Source of the DNA: Treponema_I sp045597345
Lineage (GTDB): Bacteria > Spirochaetota > Spirochaetia > Treponematales > Treponemataceae
Reading direction: 5' to 3'
DNA: 45,265 nucleotides
NCBI GenBank assembly: GCA_045597345.1
Contig: JAZLJW010000167.1
Coordinates: 1-45,265, forward strand
How positions within the stretch are numbered: position 1 is the stretch's first letter; each line of letters starts with the position of its first letter. Below, in pieces: positions 15,917 to 25,277 of this stretch. Made by a program: the position numbers and the translations under genes. The notes under the pieces were generated by a model. It did no database searches. It was given only the letters and a program-made list of their open reading frames with translations, and was not told the origin of the DNA.

Positions 15917-18268
15917 TCACAGTCCAAAGGGCAGTAAAATAAGACGTACGATACCTGCACAAATCCATGCAATGACGCATTGAAACAGCACAAGACTTAC
16001 AGCCTGTTTAACACCTAATTCGCGTTTTACTGCTGCAATGGCAGCAACACAAGGCGTATACAGCAGACAGAATACCAGCAGTGCACTGCCTGCACTGAGT
16101 GTAAGCATTGTAGTAAGCGGAGCTCCATTGAACAACACAGAAAGGGTAGAAACAACGCTTTCTTTTGCCAGAAATCCACTGATAAGAGATGTAGTAATAC
16201 GCCAGTCTCCAAATCCCAGAGGCTTGAACACAGGGCTGATAATGCCACTTATGACGGCAAGCATACTGTCTTGTGAACTGTCAACCAGGTGCAGGGTAAA
16301 GCTGAAGCTCTGCAGGAACCAGATGACAATGGTGGCGACAAAAATAACTGTAAAAGTCTTTGTCAGAAAGTCTTTTGTTTTTTCCCACAGCAGGTGGCCA
16401 ACATTTTTTGCACCCGGTAACCGGTAGTTTGGCAGTTCCATAACAAAAGGTACTGCTTCACCCTTAAAAATTGTTTTCTTAAAGATGTGAGCAGTAATGA
16501 CACCTGTCAGAATACCCAACAGATACAGACCTATCATAATAAATCCGGCATGTTTTGGGAAAAAAGCACTGCAGAAAAAGCCGTAAATTGGCAGTTTGGC
16601 AGAACAGCTCATGAATGGTGTAAGCATAATGGTCATTTTTCTGTCCCGCTCTGAAGGCAATGTTCGGGTTGCCATAACGCCTGGTACGGTACATCCGAAT
16701 CCGATAAGCATTGGCACAATGCTGCGACCGCTTAAGCCGATACGACGGAGCAGTTTGTCCATGATAAAGGCGATACGGGCCATATAGCCGGTATCCTCAA
16801 GGAGCGAAAGAAAGAAAAACAGCGTGACGATAATGGGCAGGAATGAAAGCACACTTCCGACACCATTGCAGATACCGTCGATGACCAGCGAATGAACTGC
16901 AGGGTTGATGTTCCATCTTGTCATTGCGGCATCCAGTAATCCTGTAAGAACGTCAATCCCGGATGCAAGCAGATCCTGAAGAAAAGCCCCGATAACATTA
17001 AATGTCAGATAAAAAACCAAACCCATAATCAGAATAAAGGTGGGAATTGCCGTCCATTTACCGGTAAGAATCCGGTCAATCCTTTGAGAACGCCGGTGTT
17101 CCTTGCTTTCCTGCGGTTTTTTCACGGTTTTCGCTACAAGGGAGCGGATGAAAGTGAACCGCATATCGGCAATGGCAGCAGCCCGGTCCAGTCCGGTCTT
17201 TTTTTCCATCTGAACGATAATGCTTTCTATTGCAGCGCGGTCATCACTTGAAATCTGCAGCAGTTTTTCTATTTCTGCATCGCCTTCTATGATTTTTGTT
17301 GCTGCAAAACGTACTGGTATTGCAGCCTTTGCCGCATTGTCCGTAAGTAAATGCATGACGCTATGGATGCAGTTATGCAGTGCAGGATTTGTTTCTGCGG
17401 AACAGAAGTCTATACGTAACGGCTCTTCCTGGTATTTTGCAACATGTACGGCATGGCGGATAAGTTCATCAACACCTTCATTTTTTGCTGCAGTTATGGG
17501 GACAACAGGGATACCAAGCAGCTCTTCCATCATGTTTACCCGGATGGTTCCACCATTTCCGGTCAGCTCGTCCATCATATTAACGGCCAAAACTACGGGT
17601 ACCTCCAGTTCAAGCAGCTGCAGTGTCAGGTACAGATTACGTTCGATGTTTGTAGCATCAACAATGTTGATAATACCGGCAGGTTTGTTATTGATGATGA
17701 AACTTCTGGTAACCAGTTCTTCACTGGTGTAGGGACTCATGCTGTAAATCCCGGGCAGATCAGTTATTTCACTGTTTGGTACGGTCCGTATGGCTCCCGA
17801 TTTTTTATCTACGGTTACACCGGGGAAATTCCCCACATGCTGATTGGCACCGGTAAGGGCATTGAACAGTGTTGTCTTTCCGCAGTTCTGATTGCCGGCA
17901 AGCGCAAAAGTAAGAGGTGCATCTTTTGGCAACGGATTTTCATCTTTTTTATCATGAAATTTGCCGTCTTCACCAAAGCCTGGGTGGCATATCTGATTTG
18001 GCAGGGAAGGGATATCGATGACCGCTGGCTGAGGTACGGTGTCCATGATTTTCTCTACAGTAATCTGTTTTGCATCAGAAAGGCGCAGGGTAAGTGAATA
18101 ATCACAGATTTTAACTTCTACCGGATCTCCCATAGGAGCGAATTTTACTACGGTAATAATGCTCCCCGGAATAAGACCCATATCAAGCAGGTGCTGACGT
18201 AATGAATCTTTTCCACCTACGCTGATAATACGTGCTGAGTCACCTATAGAAACATCCTGAAGTGTCAT
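15917..18268 (-). CDS. feoB: FeoA-FeoB fusion ferrous iron transporter
   Basis: A 783-residue fusion. GGAGG sits five bases before the chosen ATG (18268); a GTG at 18280 and an ATG at 18271 are too close to it. Residues 1-75 are a FeoA domain (HLLDMGLIPGSIITVV; APMGDPVEVKI). A linker of about 40 residues follows, then the G domain (GNQNCGKTT, DLPG, NMMD). The membrane core has the gate motifs LIGFGCTVPGVMATRT and FMSCSAKLPIYGFF, the classical FeoB pattern, so this is the better candidate for the true Fe(II) importer. It is followed by its own Cys-rich peptide. The promoter carries the same inverted repeat as the plus-strand feo operon. Confidence 0.94.
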   Translation of the reverse strand: MTLQDVSIGDSARIISVGGKDSLRQHLLDMGLIPGSIITVVKFAPMGDPVEVKICDYSLTLRLSDAKQITVEKIMDTVPQPAVIDIPSLPNQICHPGFGEDGKFHDKKDENPLPKDAPLTFALAGNQNCGKTTLFNALTGANQHVGNFPGVTVDKKSGAIRTVPNSEITDLPGIYSMSPYTSEELVTRSFIINNKPAGIINIVDATNIERNLYLTLQLLELEVPVVLAVNMMDELTGNGGTIRVNMMEELLGIPVVPITAAKNEGVDELIRHAVHVAKYQEEPLRIDFCSAETNPALHNCIHSVMHLLTDNAAKAAIPVRFAATKIIEGDAEIEKLLQISSDDRAAIESIIVQMEKKTGLDRAAAIADMRFTFIRSLVAKTVKKPQESKEHRRSQRIDRILTGKWTAIPTFILIMGLVFYLTFNVIGAFLQDLLASGIDVLTGLLDAAMTRWNINPAVHSLVIDGICNGVGSVLSFLPIIVTLFFFLSLLEDTGYMARIAFIMDKLLRRIGLSGRSIVPMLIGFGCTVPGVMATRTLPSERDRKMTIMLTPFMSCSAKLPIYGFFCSAFFPKHAGFIMIGLYLLGILTGVITAHIFKKTIFKGEAVPFVMELPNYRLPGAKNVGHLLWEKTKDFLTKTFTVIFVATIVIWFLQSFSFTLHLVDSSQDSMLAVISGIISPVFKPLGFGDWRITTSLISGFLAKESVVSTLSVLFNGAPLTTMLTLSAGSALLVFCLLYTPCVAAIAAVKRELGVKQAVSLVLFQCVIAWICAGIVRLILLPFGL

Positions 18269-18281
18269 CATGTCCTCCACT

Positions 18282-18297
18282 GTTAGCTTGAGCTAAG
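18282..18297. promoter_or_regulatory. Feo operator 4 (GTTAG-N6-CTAAG)
   Basis: GTTAG-CTTGAG-CTAAG, one base away from a perfect repeat. Half-sites and spacing match the three boxes at 11393-11473. It abuts the predicted -10 of feoAB. Confidence 0.68.
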
Positions 18298-18324
18298 GAT
18301 AGTGAATAAAGGGTAACTATACAA
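18296..18324 (-). promoter_or_regulatory. Candidate promoter of feoAB
   Basis: On the minus strand, TTGTAT (18324-18319), a 17-base spacer and TATCCT (18301-18296). The -10 overlaps the edge of operator 4. Elements are moderate matches. Confidence 0.45.
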
Positions 18325-18410
18325 GTTCCCGCATTCATACTTTCTCGGGGTAAAACTAGAAAATCGAACCGTATCGCATTGGAAACGTACGTATTACAAT
18401 AAAACACTGT

Positions 18411-18582
18411 CTGTAAAAGTGGGAAATTAGATAAAAATCGAGAGGTGGATTGGGAAATCGCAAAAATTGTTGAAGCCCGGAACGATAGTTTCCTTGCCGG
18501 GCTTCACCAATAGCGACGATATCGAGCGTTTTTGCGATTCCCCAGTACGCCGGTAGATTTTTATATAGAAGCACTTTTACAG
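18411..18582. repeat. ~170-bp imperfect palindrome (MITE-like or structured RNA)
   Basis: Outer arms CTGTAAAAGTG (18411-18421) and CACTTTTACAG (18572-18582) are exact complements. Inner blocks ATAAAAATC and AATCGCAAAAA also pair with the right arm. A central hairpin GAAGCCCGG/CCGGGCTTC (18472-18480, 18497-18505) has a 16-base loop. The right arm has an extra 17-base insert containing CGATATCG. No convincing gene lies within. It separates the feoAB promoter from the xylan genes. Confidence 0.75.
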
Positions 18583-18609
18583 GTAGAGCAAAAAAAAAGG
18601 ATACTACTC

Positions 18610-20298
18610 ATGACAAAAGATTTACGGGCTCCTACAGACCCATTGGAAAAACGCAAAGGTTTTTACCTGCTGCATAATCTGGCTATTCAAGCAACAGTGT
18701 ACGGTGATGGTGGACGCAGAGATGAGTTGTATATGGATTCGGGACGCATAGAAAGTGCCACCCGCATAAATGGACGTATCACTGATGAATCACTGCTTCC
18801 GCTGCTTGGCAGAACCAGTGGTTTCCGGCAGCTGGTTCACAGTATAGGTGTTTCCATAAGCGCAGAAAATCCACAGAGTCAGTTCACATTTACCATGATT
18901 CATTACGGACATACTGATCCCTACAGCAGTGGCACACATCACACTGAAACAATTACGGCAAACGGTGTAGAACACGTATTCCTGCTGGATTGTGTAGCAT
19001 GGTCAGATGATGATGAGAAGACCGGACAGTTTGCTGTAGGATTTCCGGAAGGTGTTGATTTTGCCACGTTAAACGTACGTTTTTATGTACATGATGGGTA
19101 TGACGTGCCAGAGGAAGAACCGGAAAAACCGATAGATTTTGAATCTGAAGCATATGGCAGAATGATTGAATCCTCTTTGATTCAGACAGGAAATACGTTC
19201 CGGCTGAAACAGGCAATTGAAAAGGCGCGGAGCGGTGAAGACGTGACTTTGGCATATATTGGTGGAAGCATTACGCAGGGAGCCGGTGCTGTTCCCATAA
19301 ATGATCAGTGCTATGCCTGGAAATCATTTACCCAGTTCCGTGATGCTTTTGCAGCTGATCCCGACCGCATGCACTATGTAAAAGCTGGTATTGGCGGCAC
19401 GTCAAGTGAATTGGGGGTAGTGCGGTACGATGAACAGGTCACCTGTAATGGATCGGTGGTACCTGATGTTGTAGTAGTGGAATTTGCCGTTAATGACGCC
19501 GGCGATGAAACTGAAGGACACTGTTATGAAGGATTGGTACGGAAAATCTGGAATGGCCCGGGCTCTCCAGCGGTAATACTGCTGTTTTCAGTATTTGCTG
19601 ATGATTATACGCTGCAGGATCGGTTTATTCCCTATGGTACTCTTGCAGAATTACCCATGGTTTCCTTGAAAAATGCGTTATGTCCGCAGTTTGATCTGTC
19701 TGCTGAATCCGGCCGGTTGGTGAGTAGACCTCAATATTTTTATGACAGTTATCATCCCAGCAATACCGGACACAGGATAATGGCTGACTGTCTCATGCAT
19801 TGTTTCATGGCTGCAGATTCAAGCGGATCAACGGCTCCTGTTTCTGACCTCCCTGTATACTGGAGCTCGGATTTTGAAAAGGTACGGTTCTTTGACCGAC
19901 GTACCATCACTCAGATGGTCAGCTCAGTTACCTGTGGCAGCTTTATTGCAACAGATACCGATATACAGGCCGTTCAACGCAATTTCGACCGGGAATTGAC
20001 CCCCATGTTCCCTCATAACTGGATGTACGATGGCGTTGAACATCCAGAGCCCTTTGAATGTACCTGTACCTGTCGTCTGCTGATGATTATCCAGAAAGAC
20101 AGTGGAAGTGCTTCATTCGGCACTGCTGAGGTCTTTGTTGATGGAAAACCTGTCCGGACTTTGAACCCACGTGAAATCGGTTGGACGCACTCCAACGCAC
20201 TGATTTTGATTCGTGATGAGAAAGCTGCAGAACATCAGGTACGCATTGTACCGCAATCGGGTAAAAACTTTACTATTCTGGGATTTGCCGTATGCTGA
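18610..20298 (+). CDS. SGNH/GDSL-family carbohydrate esterase
   Basis: A 562-residue protein. ATG 18610 has AAGGA eight bases upstream; an in-frame TTG at 18532 lies in the palindrome and is rejected. Residues 1-195 form a beta-rich N-terminal domain. The SGNH hydrolase core has the nucleophile in YIGGSITQG (Ser220), the oxyanion Gly in GIGGTSS, Asn295 in EFAVND, and Asp379/His382 in DSYHPS. A C-terminal beta-rich region (about 400-562) may bind sugar. No signal peptide is present, so it acts in the cytoplasm. It overlaps the GH115 gene by seven bases. Likely role: removing acetyl or other ester groups from imported xylo-oligosaccharides. The exact esterase family is not assigned. Confidence 0.82.
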   Translation: MTKDLRAPTDPLEKRKGFYLLHNLAIQATVYGDGGRRDELYMDSGRIESATRINGRITDESLLPLLGRTSGFRQLVHSIGVSISAENPQSQFTFTMIHYGHTDPYSSGTHHTETITANGVEHVFLLDCVAWSDDDEKTGQFAVGFPEGVDFATLNVRFYVHDGYDVPEEEPEKPIDFESEAYGRMIESSLIQTGNTFRLKQAIEKARSGEDVTLAYIGGSITQGAGAVPINDQCYAWKSFTQFRDAFAADPDRMHYVKAGIGGTSSELGVVRYDEQVTCNGSVVPDVVVVEFAVNDAGDETEGHCYEGLVRKIWNGPGSPAVILLFSVFADDYTLQDRFIPYGTLAELPMVSLKNALCPQFDLSAESGRLVSRPQYFYDSYHPSNTGHRIMADCLMHCFMAADSSGSTAPVSDLPVYWSSDFEKVRFFDRRTITQMVSSVTCGSFIATDTDIQAVQRNFDRELTPMFPHNWMYDGVEHPEPFECTCTCRLLMIIQKDSGSASFGTAEVFVDGKPVRTLNPREIGWTHSNALILIRDEKAAEHQVRIVPQSGKNFTILGFAVC

Positions 20299-23051
20299 CG
20301 CTTATTGATGGGGGAAAGACCGCTGTTATTTCTTGGGAGGAATCTACCCTTCCCGGTGTTGTCGATATTGCTGAAAAAGTGCAGAGCGATCTTCTTGCTG
20401 CAACTTGTGTATCGACTGCTGATACCTGCAGTTCCTCTGCAGTGTGTTCCGTAGTTGTTGCAACTGTCGGGCACAGCAGCATGCTGGAACAGTGGGAGAC
20501 CCAGCAGGTAATTAATCTGGCTGGTCTTAAGGGAAAGCGTGAATGTTACGGCTGGTATCAGATGGAAAACCAGCTGGTAATAATAGGCAGCGACAAACGT
20601 GGAACCATATATGGTCTTTTTCATCTTTCAGAAATTGTGGGTGTTACACCATTGATGCATTGGACTGGTCTTGAGCCGCCAAAACATCAGAAAGTAGTAC
20701 TTACGGACAACCTTTTTGGATGCAGTCAGGAACCCAGTGTAGAATACCGGGGATTTTTCATTAATGACGAATGGCCAAGTTTTGGAAATTGGGCAACCAA
20801 GCGGTTTGGCGGTGTTAACGCAAAACTGTATGCAGAAGTGTTTGAGCTGCTTTTGCGCCTGAAAGGTAACTACCTGTGGCCTGCCATGTGGGCAAGCTGC
20901 TTTGCCTGTGATGGTCCGGGACTTGAATCGGCAGAACTTGCAGACCGCTGGGGCGTTGTCATGGGAACCAGCCATCACGAACCCTGTCTCCGCCATGGAG
21001 AAGAATATTCACATCTTCGTGGTCCCTCATCACCCTATGGAGATGCCTGGAATTTCCGTTCCAATAAAGATGGTATCACCCGATTCTGGCGTGACGGCCT
21101 TACCCGGAACGGGCATCTGGAGAACGTCATCACCGTCGGTATGCGTGGGGAACGTGACTCTTCCATCATGGAAAACGCGACCCTGGAAGATAACATTAAC
21201 CTTTTGAAAGACGTTATTACGACTCAGCATCAGTTAATCCGGGAAACCGTAAACCCTGAACTTGAAAAAGTGCCGCGTATGCTGGCTTTGTATAAAGAAG
21301 TGGAGCCCTATTACTACGGTGATGAGAATACGCCTGGCCTTAAAGACTGGGATGAGCTTGAAGATGTAACCCTGCTGCTTTGTGATGATAACCACGGTTA
21401 TGTGCGTACGTTGCCTGATGAAACCATGCGGAGTCATCGTGGCGGATTCGGTATGTACTATCATTTTGACTATCACGGAGATCCTGTTTCCTATGAATGG
21501 ATTAACTCTACGGAATTAAATGAAGTGCGCTATGAAATGTCCCTGTGCTGGGAGTATGGCGTACGGAAACTGTGGATTGTCAACGTAGGAGACCTGGGGC
21601 TGAATGAAGTCCCGCTGAATTTTTTTATGGATCTTGCCTACGATTATCAAGGAACCATGGCGTGTACCCGGCAGGGAACTTCTGATTGGACAGCACAATG
21701 GACCCAGACGAACTTCGCTCATCTGACAGACCCGGCAACCGTGCAGGACATCAGCTGGTTATTTGATACGTACAGCAGGTTAAACCATAATCGTCGTCCT
21801 GAACATTTAAACGATACATCATATCATCCGGTACATGAGCAGCAGGCTGAAAAAGCCTGGGATACTGCTGCCGGAATTGAGAATACTGCGTTCCGTATTG
21901 CTGAGAAAATGAAACAGTCTGGGGATGCGGTGTACGGGGCTTTTTTTGAACTTATCGGCTACAATGCGCTTGAAACAGCACAGATTCACCGGATGTGGAT
22001 AGCAACAATCTGGAATCATTACTTTGCTGGAAGAGGTCTGATTGCAGCTAATAGGTATGCAGAAACAGTGCTTCGGTGTATGAAGCGCGACAAAGGTCTT
22101 TGTGAAGAATTGCATCAGGTATCCGGTGGACGATGGTATGGATTCGGACTGGCCAAGCATATCGGTTTTACCCGGTGGAACAGCGAAGAACGCCAGTACC
22201 CGGTATTGCATCAGGTTTTCACTGAAGGGGACCCTATGATGGTAGTTGGTTCTGTATTTGATGAGCAGTGGACCCATGGTGGAGAATGGACCGGAAAGCC
22301 GATTCACCTGTATGCCGATGATCAGCAGTGCTGGAAATTCTATGTAGGTGCTACCAGCCGTACGGATACTGCATATACCATAACTGTTGATCAGAATACG
22401 GAGAATGCAGATGCGGTCCGCATCAATGGAAAGATGGGAGCGGTTCGGAATCTGCTTACAGAATCTGATTGCTATCAGGTTATTACCGTAACAATACAGC
22501 AGGAGTATTGTAAGGGAGAAATACCTGATGACATCACGCTGCTGGTTCAGGGTGGTGAAGGAAAAGCTCAGGTTATCCTGCATGGAGCCGACCGGTATAG
22601 CTTTGCTGTTGATGCAGCTTCGTATTCTGCGGTAAGCAGTACGGATGCAGTTACGGTACTTCCTGGGTTAGGTCCGCAGAATAACGGAGTAACTTTCAAA
22701 GCGGCTGAAAGTTACAGCGACACACCGTGGATTGAATACCAGCTTTCCTCATGCCCGGAAGCGGTTTCCGGTGAGCTTTCTTTTACCATGCTGCCGGCAA
22801 ACCCGTTTACCAGTGGAGGAAATATTGAACTGAAATGGCAGTTGAACGATACTCCTGTTCAGTCTGTCCAACTGCTGCCGGAAGATTATACTGTCGGTCA
22901 CAGCCCCGAATGGGCAACGGGTGTCATAACCCATGTCAGAACCTATTCGGTTCCTGTTCAACTGGCTCCCGGCTGTAACAAGGTTCGTGTGTACGGTACC
23001 TGCCGGGAACTTGTGCTGGAACAGGTAGCGTTTCATCATCTTGGAAGATAA
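20292..23051 (+). CDS. GH115 xylan alpha-1,2-glucuronidase
   Basis: A 919-residue protein with the order and length expected for glycoside hydrolase family 115. An N-terminal alpha/beta domain is followed by SVEYRGFFINDEWPS, KLYAEVFELLLRLKGNYLWP, MWAS, MGTSHHEP, TVGMRGERD and LLLCDDNHGYVR. A beta-sandwich tail lies from about residue 770. The enzyme removes (4-O-methyl)glucuronic acid from xylan or its oligomers. There is no signal peptide, so the substrates must be imported aldouronic oligosaccharides. The overlap with the SGNH gene shows co-translation and a joint debranching job. It ends 13 bases before the convergent chemoreceptor gene. Confidence 0.92.
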   Translation: MLTLIDGGKTAVISWEESTLPGVVDIAEKVQSDLLAATCVSTADTCSSSAVCSVVVATVGHSSMLEQWETQQVINLAGLKGKRECYGWYQMENQLVIIGSDKRGTIYGLFHLSEIVGVTPLMHWTGLEPPKHQKVVLTDNLFGCSQEPSVEYRGFFINDEWPSFGNWATKRFGGVNAKLYAEVFELLLRLKGNYLWPAMWASCFACDGPGLESAELADRWGVVMGTSHHEPCLRHGEEYSHLRGPSSPYGDAWNFRSNKDGITRFWRDGLTRNGHLENVITVGMRGERDSSIMENATLEDNINLLKDVITTQHQLIRETVNPELEKVPRMLALYKEVEPYYYGDENTPGLKDWDELEDVTLLLCDDNHGYVRTLPDETMRSHRGGFGMYYHFDYHGDPVSYEWINSTELNEVRYEMSLCWEYGVRKLWIVNVGDLGLNEVPLNFFMDLAYDYQGTMACTRQGTSDWTAQWTQTNFAHLTDPATVQDISWLFDTYSRLNHNRRPEHLNDTSYHPVHEQQAEKAWDTAAGIENTAFRIAEKMKQSGDAVYGAFFELIGYNALETAQIHRMWIATIWNHYFAGRGLIAANRYAETVLRCMKRDKGLCEELHQVSGGRWYGFGLAKHIGFTRWNSEERQYPVLHQVFTEGDPMMVVGSVFDEQWTHGGEWTGKPIHLYADDQQCWKFYVGATSRTDTAYTITVDQNTENADAVRINGKMGAVRNLLTESDCYQVITVTIQQEYCKGEIPDDITLLVQGGEGKAQVILHGADRYSFAVDAASYSAVSSTDAVTVLPGLGPQNNGVTFKAAESYSDTPWIEYQLSSCPEAVSGELSFTMLPANPFTSGGNIELKWQLNDTPVQSVQLLPEDYTVGHSPEWATGVITHVRTYSVPVQLAPGCNKVRVYGTCRELVLEQVAFHHLGR

Positions 23052-23064
23052 AACGCTGCTGTTT

Positions 23065-25239
23065 TTATACCTTAAAGTTTCCTACGGTTTTGCCCAGATC
23101 TTCTGCAATTTCCTTATTGCGGACTGAAACTTCCATACTGCGGTTGATGGTTGAATCAATGGTAGTCATGGCTTCAAGCAGATTGGCAGCGGCATTCTGC
23201 ACGTTACGGGCAACCTGGGAAACGTTTTGAGAACTGGAGATAAGCTGGGTCAGTTCCTGCTGCATGCCGGAACTTGAAGTGGTAATGGTCTCGGCAACAT
23301 CACGGATGGACATCATAGAACTGGTAACGTTCTGTGCATCGCTGATATTGCTTGCCGTTGCCTTACTGGTAGTATCTGACAGGTCACGTACGTTTTCTGC
23401 AAGTTTCTGAATCTGTTCAAAAAGCTGACCATATTCGTTACTTAACTCAACTACCTGCTGTACTTTCAGGGTAATATCCTTAATGCTTTCTTTGGAAATC
23501 TTCAGCTGGTTACTTGATTTTTCACTGAGAGTCCTGATTTCTTCTGCAACAACGGCAAATCCTTTTCCTTCGTTACCGGCATGAGCTGCTTCAATGGCAG
23601 CGTTCATGGCAAGCAGATTTGTCTGACTTGCAATGGCACCAATAGCACTGTTAACTTCCAGCAGTTTTGTTGTTCCTGTAGAAGTTTCAAGAACACTCTT
23701 CTGAATATTCTGTTGAACGGTACGGGCCTGCTCTATGCGGTTGAACAGGTCTTCCACCCGTTCCTGCACGTTTTCACTGCTTTCTGCAACTGTAGCAATA
23801 TCGTGGGCCATGGTATCCATAAGCGCAGTAACGGTAGAAACACTGGAACTTTGACCGGCTGTAAGGCGTACCAGCTCATCAACGGTAGCAGAAACTTCGG
23901 CAAGCAGTTTCTGCTGGTTTTCAACATCAACAAGCTGCGCTTTGCTGACGGTTGCCATTCGCAGGGTGTTGTCTTTGCTTGATGAAAGAAGCCCTGCAGA
24001 TTCTTTTGTAATGCCGCTGATCTGGTCTGCAGAAGTACTGATATTGTCTGAAGAGTCACGGATAAGGGTAATAAGCTGCTTAATGTTGCCACCAAGGTCA
24101 GAAACATGAACAAGCAGGTCCTTGATTTCATCATTCTTTCTGCGGTTATGACTGATGGTATCAGTAAAATCACCGTTACTCATGTGCTGGAATGTAGGAA
24201 CAAGACTTCCGATGGAGCGGGTAATACTGCGGACAATGAAGAAAATCAGGACAAGTGAAACAAGAATGATGCCTATGATAATAGGCAGTATGAAAGCCAT
24301 CAATTCGCGCATACGCCAGGTCATCATGTAATCGCTGTATAGGGAAATAACTGACCAGGAGGCTGAGTTCCCTTTAAGAACGATGGGGGCATATCCTACG
24401 GTGTACTGCATGCCATCAATATCCATACGGCCAGATCCGGTTTCTCCGCTCATTACAGCAGTAAGGACTGCAGAAAAAGAGTCTGAAACGGAAATGTGTT
24501 CTTCGTGGGTTTTAATATTACCCTGACTGTCTCTCAGAACATCACCCTGGTTGTTTGTATCTGCTACTGTCCGGGTTTTTGTTTTGTAGTTATACAGTTC
24601 AGAAATATATGAACTGTCAGGATGTGCTACAACGGTACCTTCGCCATCGATAATGAAACAGTATTTTCCCTGCTCGTAATTTGCGTTGATTTCAACAATT
24701 TTCTGCAGTTCAGAAAGTTTGATATCAACAGCAAAAATACCTTTCATAGTGTTATCTGGATTGAACATGGGGACAAACACTGAAGCACAAGGGGCGTTTG
24801 TGGAGACAGAATAATATGATTTTGAAATCGATGGCTTTCTTGATTTTTCAGTTTCAGTAAACCACCACCGGTTTTTGCGGTTTCCGAGCGTTCCCGTATT
24901 GCGGGCTATCTGGTCTCCGTTCATGTCCTGAATATAAAAAAGTTCGGCATAGTCATAGCGTGTTGCAGCTTCTTTCAACACTGCAGTCTGGGTTGGGCCG
25001 TCCATAGAATCAATTAATGGATTGGCAACCAGTTCAATGGCATCGTTATAACAGTCGTTCAGATAGGTAGAAACAAGTGAGCTCAGATAACTGGCATAAT
25101 TTGATGTCTGTTCATAAGCGTCTTTCTGGAAAAACTGTCTGTAAGCAACAACAAACAATCCCGAACTGATTGCAACAACAAGAATAAGGGATATGGCGAC
25201 AGGTATACTTATCTGCCGTAAAAGATTGGATCTGCGCAT
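23065..25239 (-). CDS. mcp: dCache methyl-accepting chemotaxis protein
   Basis: A 724-residue receptor. I chose ATG 25239, because a TTG at 25290 sits inside the terminator of the upstream gene. Helix 1 (residues 9-35) is followed by a periplasmic double Cache domain (about 40-305; YAELFYIQDMNG, NRWWFTE, GIFAVDIKLSEL). Helix 2 (about 315-340), a HAMP domain and the coiled coil follow. The tip is conventional: SQTNLLAMNAAIEAAHAGNE, then KGFAVVAEEIRTLS. It should signal through CheA/CheW at the pole. Being convergent with the xylan operon, it might sense related oligosaccharides, but that is only a positional inference. No clear ribosome site. Confidence 0.92.
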   Translation of the reverse strand: MRRSNLLRQISIPVAISLILVVAISSGLFVVAYRQFFQKDAYEQTSNYASYLSSLVSTYLNDCYNDAIELVANPLIDSMDGPTQTAVLKEAATRYDYAELFYIQDMNGDQIARNTGTLGNRKNRWWFTETEKSRKPSISKSYYSVSTNAPCASVFVPMFNPDNTMKGIFAVDIKLSELQKIVEINANYEQGKYCFIIDGEGTVVAHPDSSYISELYNYKTKTRTVADTNNQGDVLRDSQGNIKTHEEHISVSDSFSAVLTAVMSGETGSGRMDIDGMQYTVGYAPIVLKGNSASWSVISLYSDYMMTWRMRELMAFILPIIIGIILVSLVLIFFIVRSITRSIGSLVPTFQHMSNGDFTDTISHNRRKNDEIKDLLVHVSDLGGNIKQLITLIRDSSDNISTSADQISGITKESAGLLSSSKDNTLRMATVSKAQLVDVENQQKLLAEVSATVDELVRLTAGQSSSVSTVTALMDTMAHDIATVAESSENVQERVEDLFNRIEQARTVQQNIQKSVLETSTGTTKLLEVNSAIGAIASQTNLLAMNAAIEAAHAGNEGKGFAVVAEEIRTLSEKSSNQLKISKESIKDITLKVQQVVELSNEYGQLFEQIQKLAENVRDLSDTTSKATASNISDAQNVTSSMMSIRDVAETITTSSSGMQQELTQLISSSQNVSQVARNVQNAAANLLEAMTTIDSTINRSMEVSVRNKEIAEDLGKTVGNFKV

Positions 25240-25246
25240 AGTAAAA

Positions 25247-25252
25247 AGTATA
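25247..25252 (-). promoter_or_regulatory. -10 element close to the dCache MCP start
   Basis: TATACT on the minus strand ends seven bases before the ATG at 25239. Together with the absence of a Shine-Dalgarno sequence this suggests a leaderless transcript. No good -35. Confidence 0.4.
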
Positions 25253-25277
25253 CCGCCAGTTTCTTGATGACGCAGAT

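Noticed and set aside
15915..15980. Longer form of the second Cys-rich peptide
   Set aside because: The extra codons lie inside feoAB; the short form starts directly before the membrane helix.
17444..18097. 217-codon plus-strand ORF
   Set aside because: It is an antisense shadow of the feoAB gene, whose motifs are clear on the minus strand.
18356..18574. 72-codon minus-strand ORF
   Set aside because: It lies over the large palindrome and has no ribosome site or recognisable fold.
21819..22583. 254-codon minus-strand ORF
   Set aside because: It is an antisense shadow of the GH115 gene, with no ribosome site or domain.
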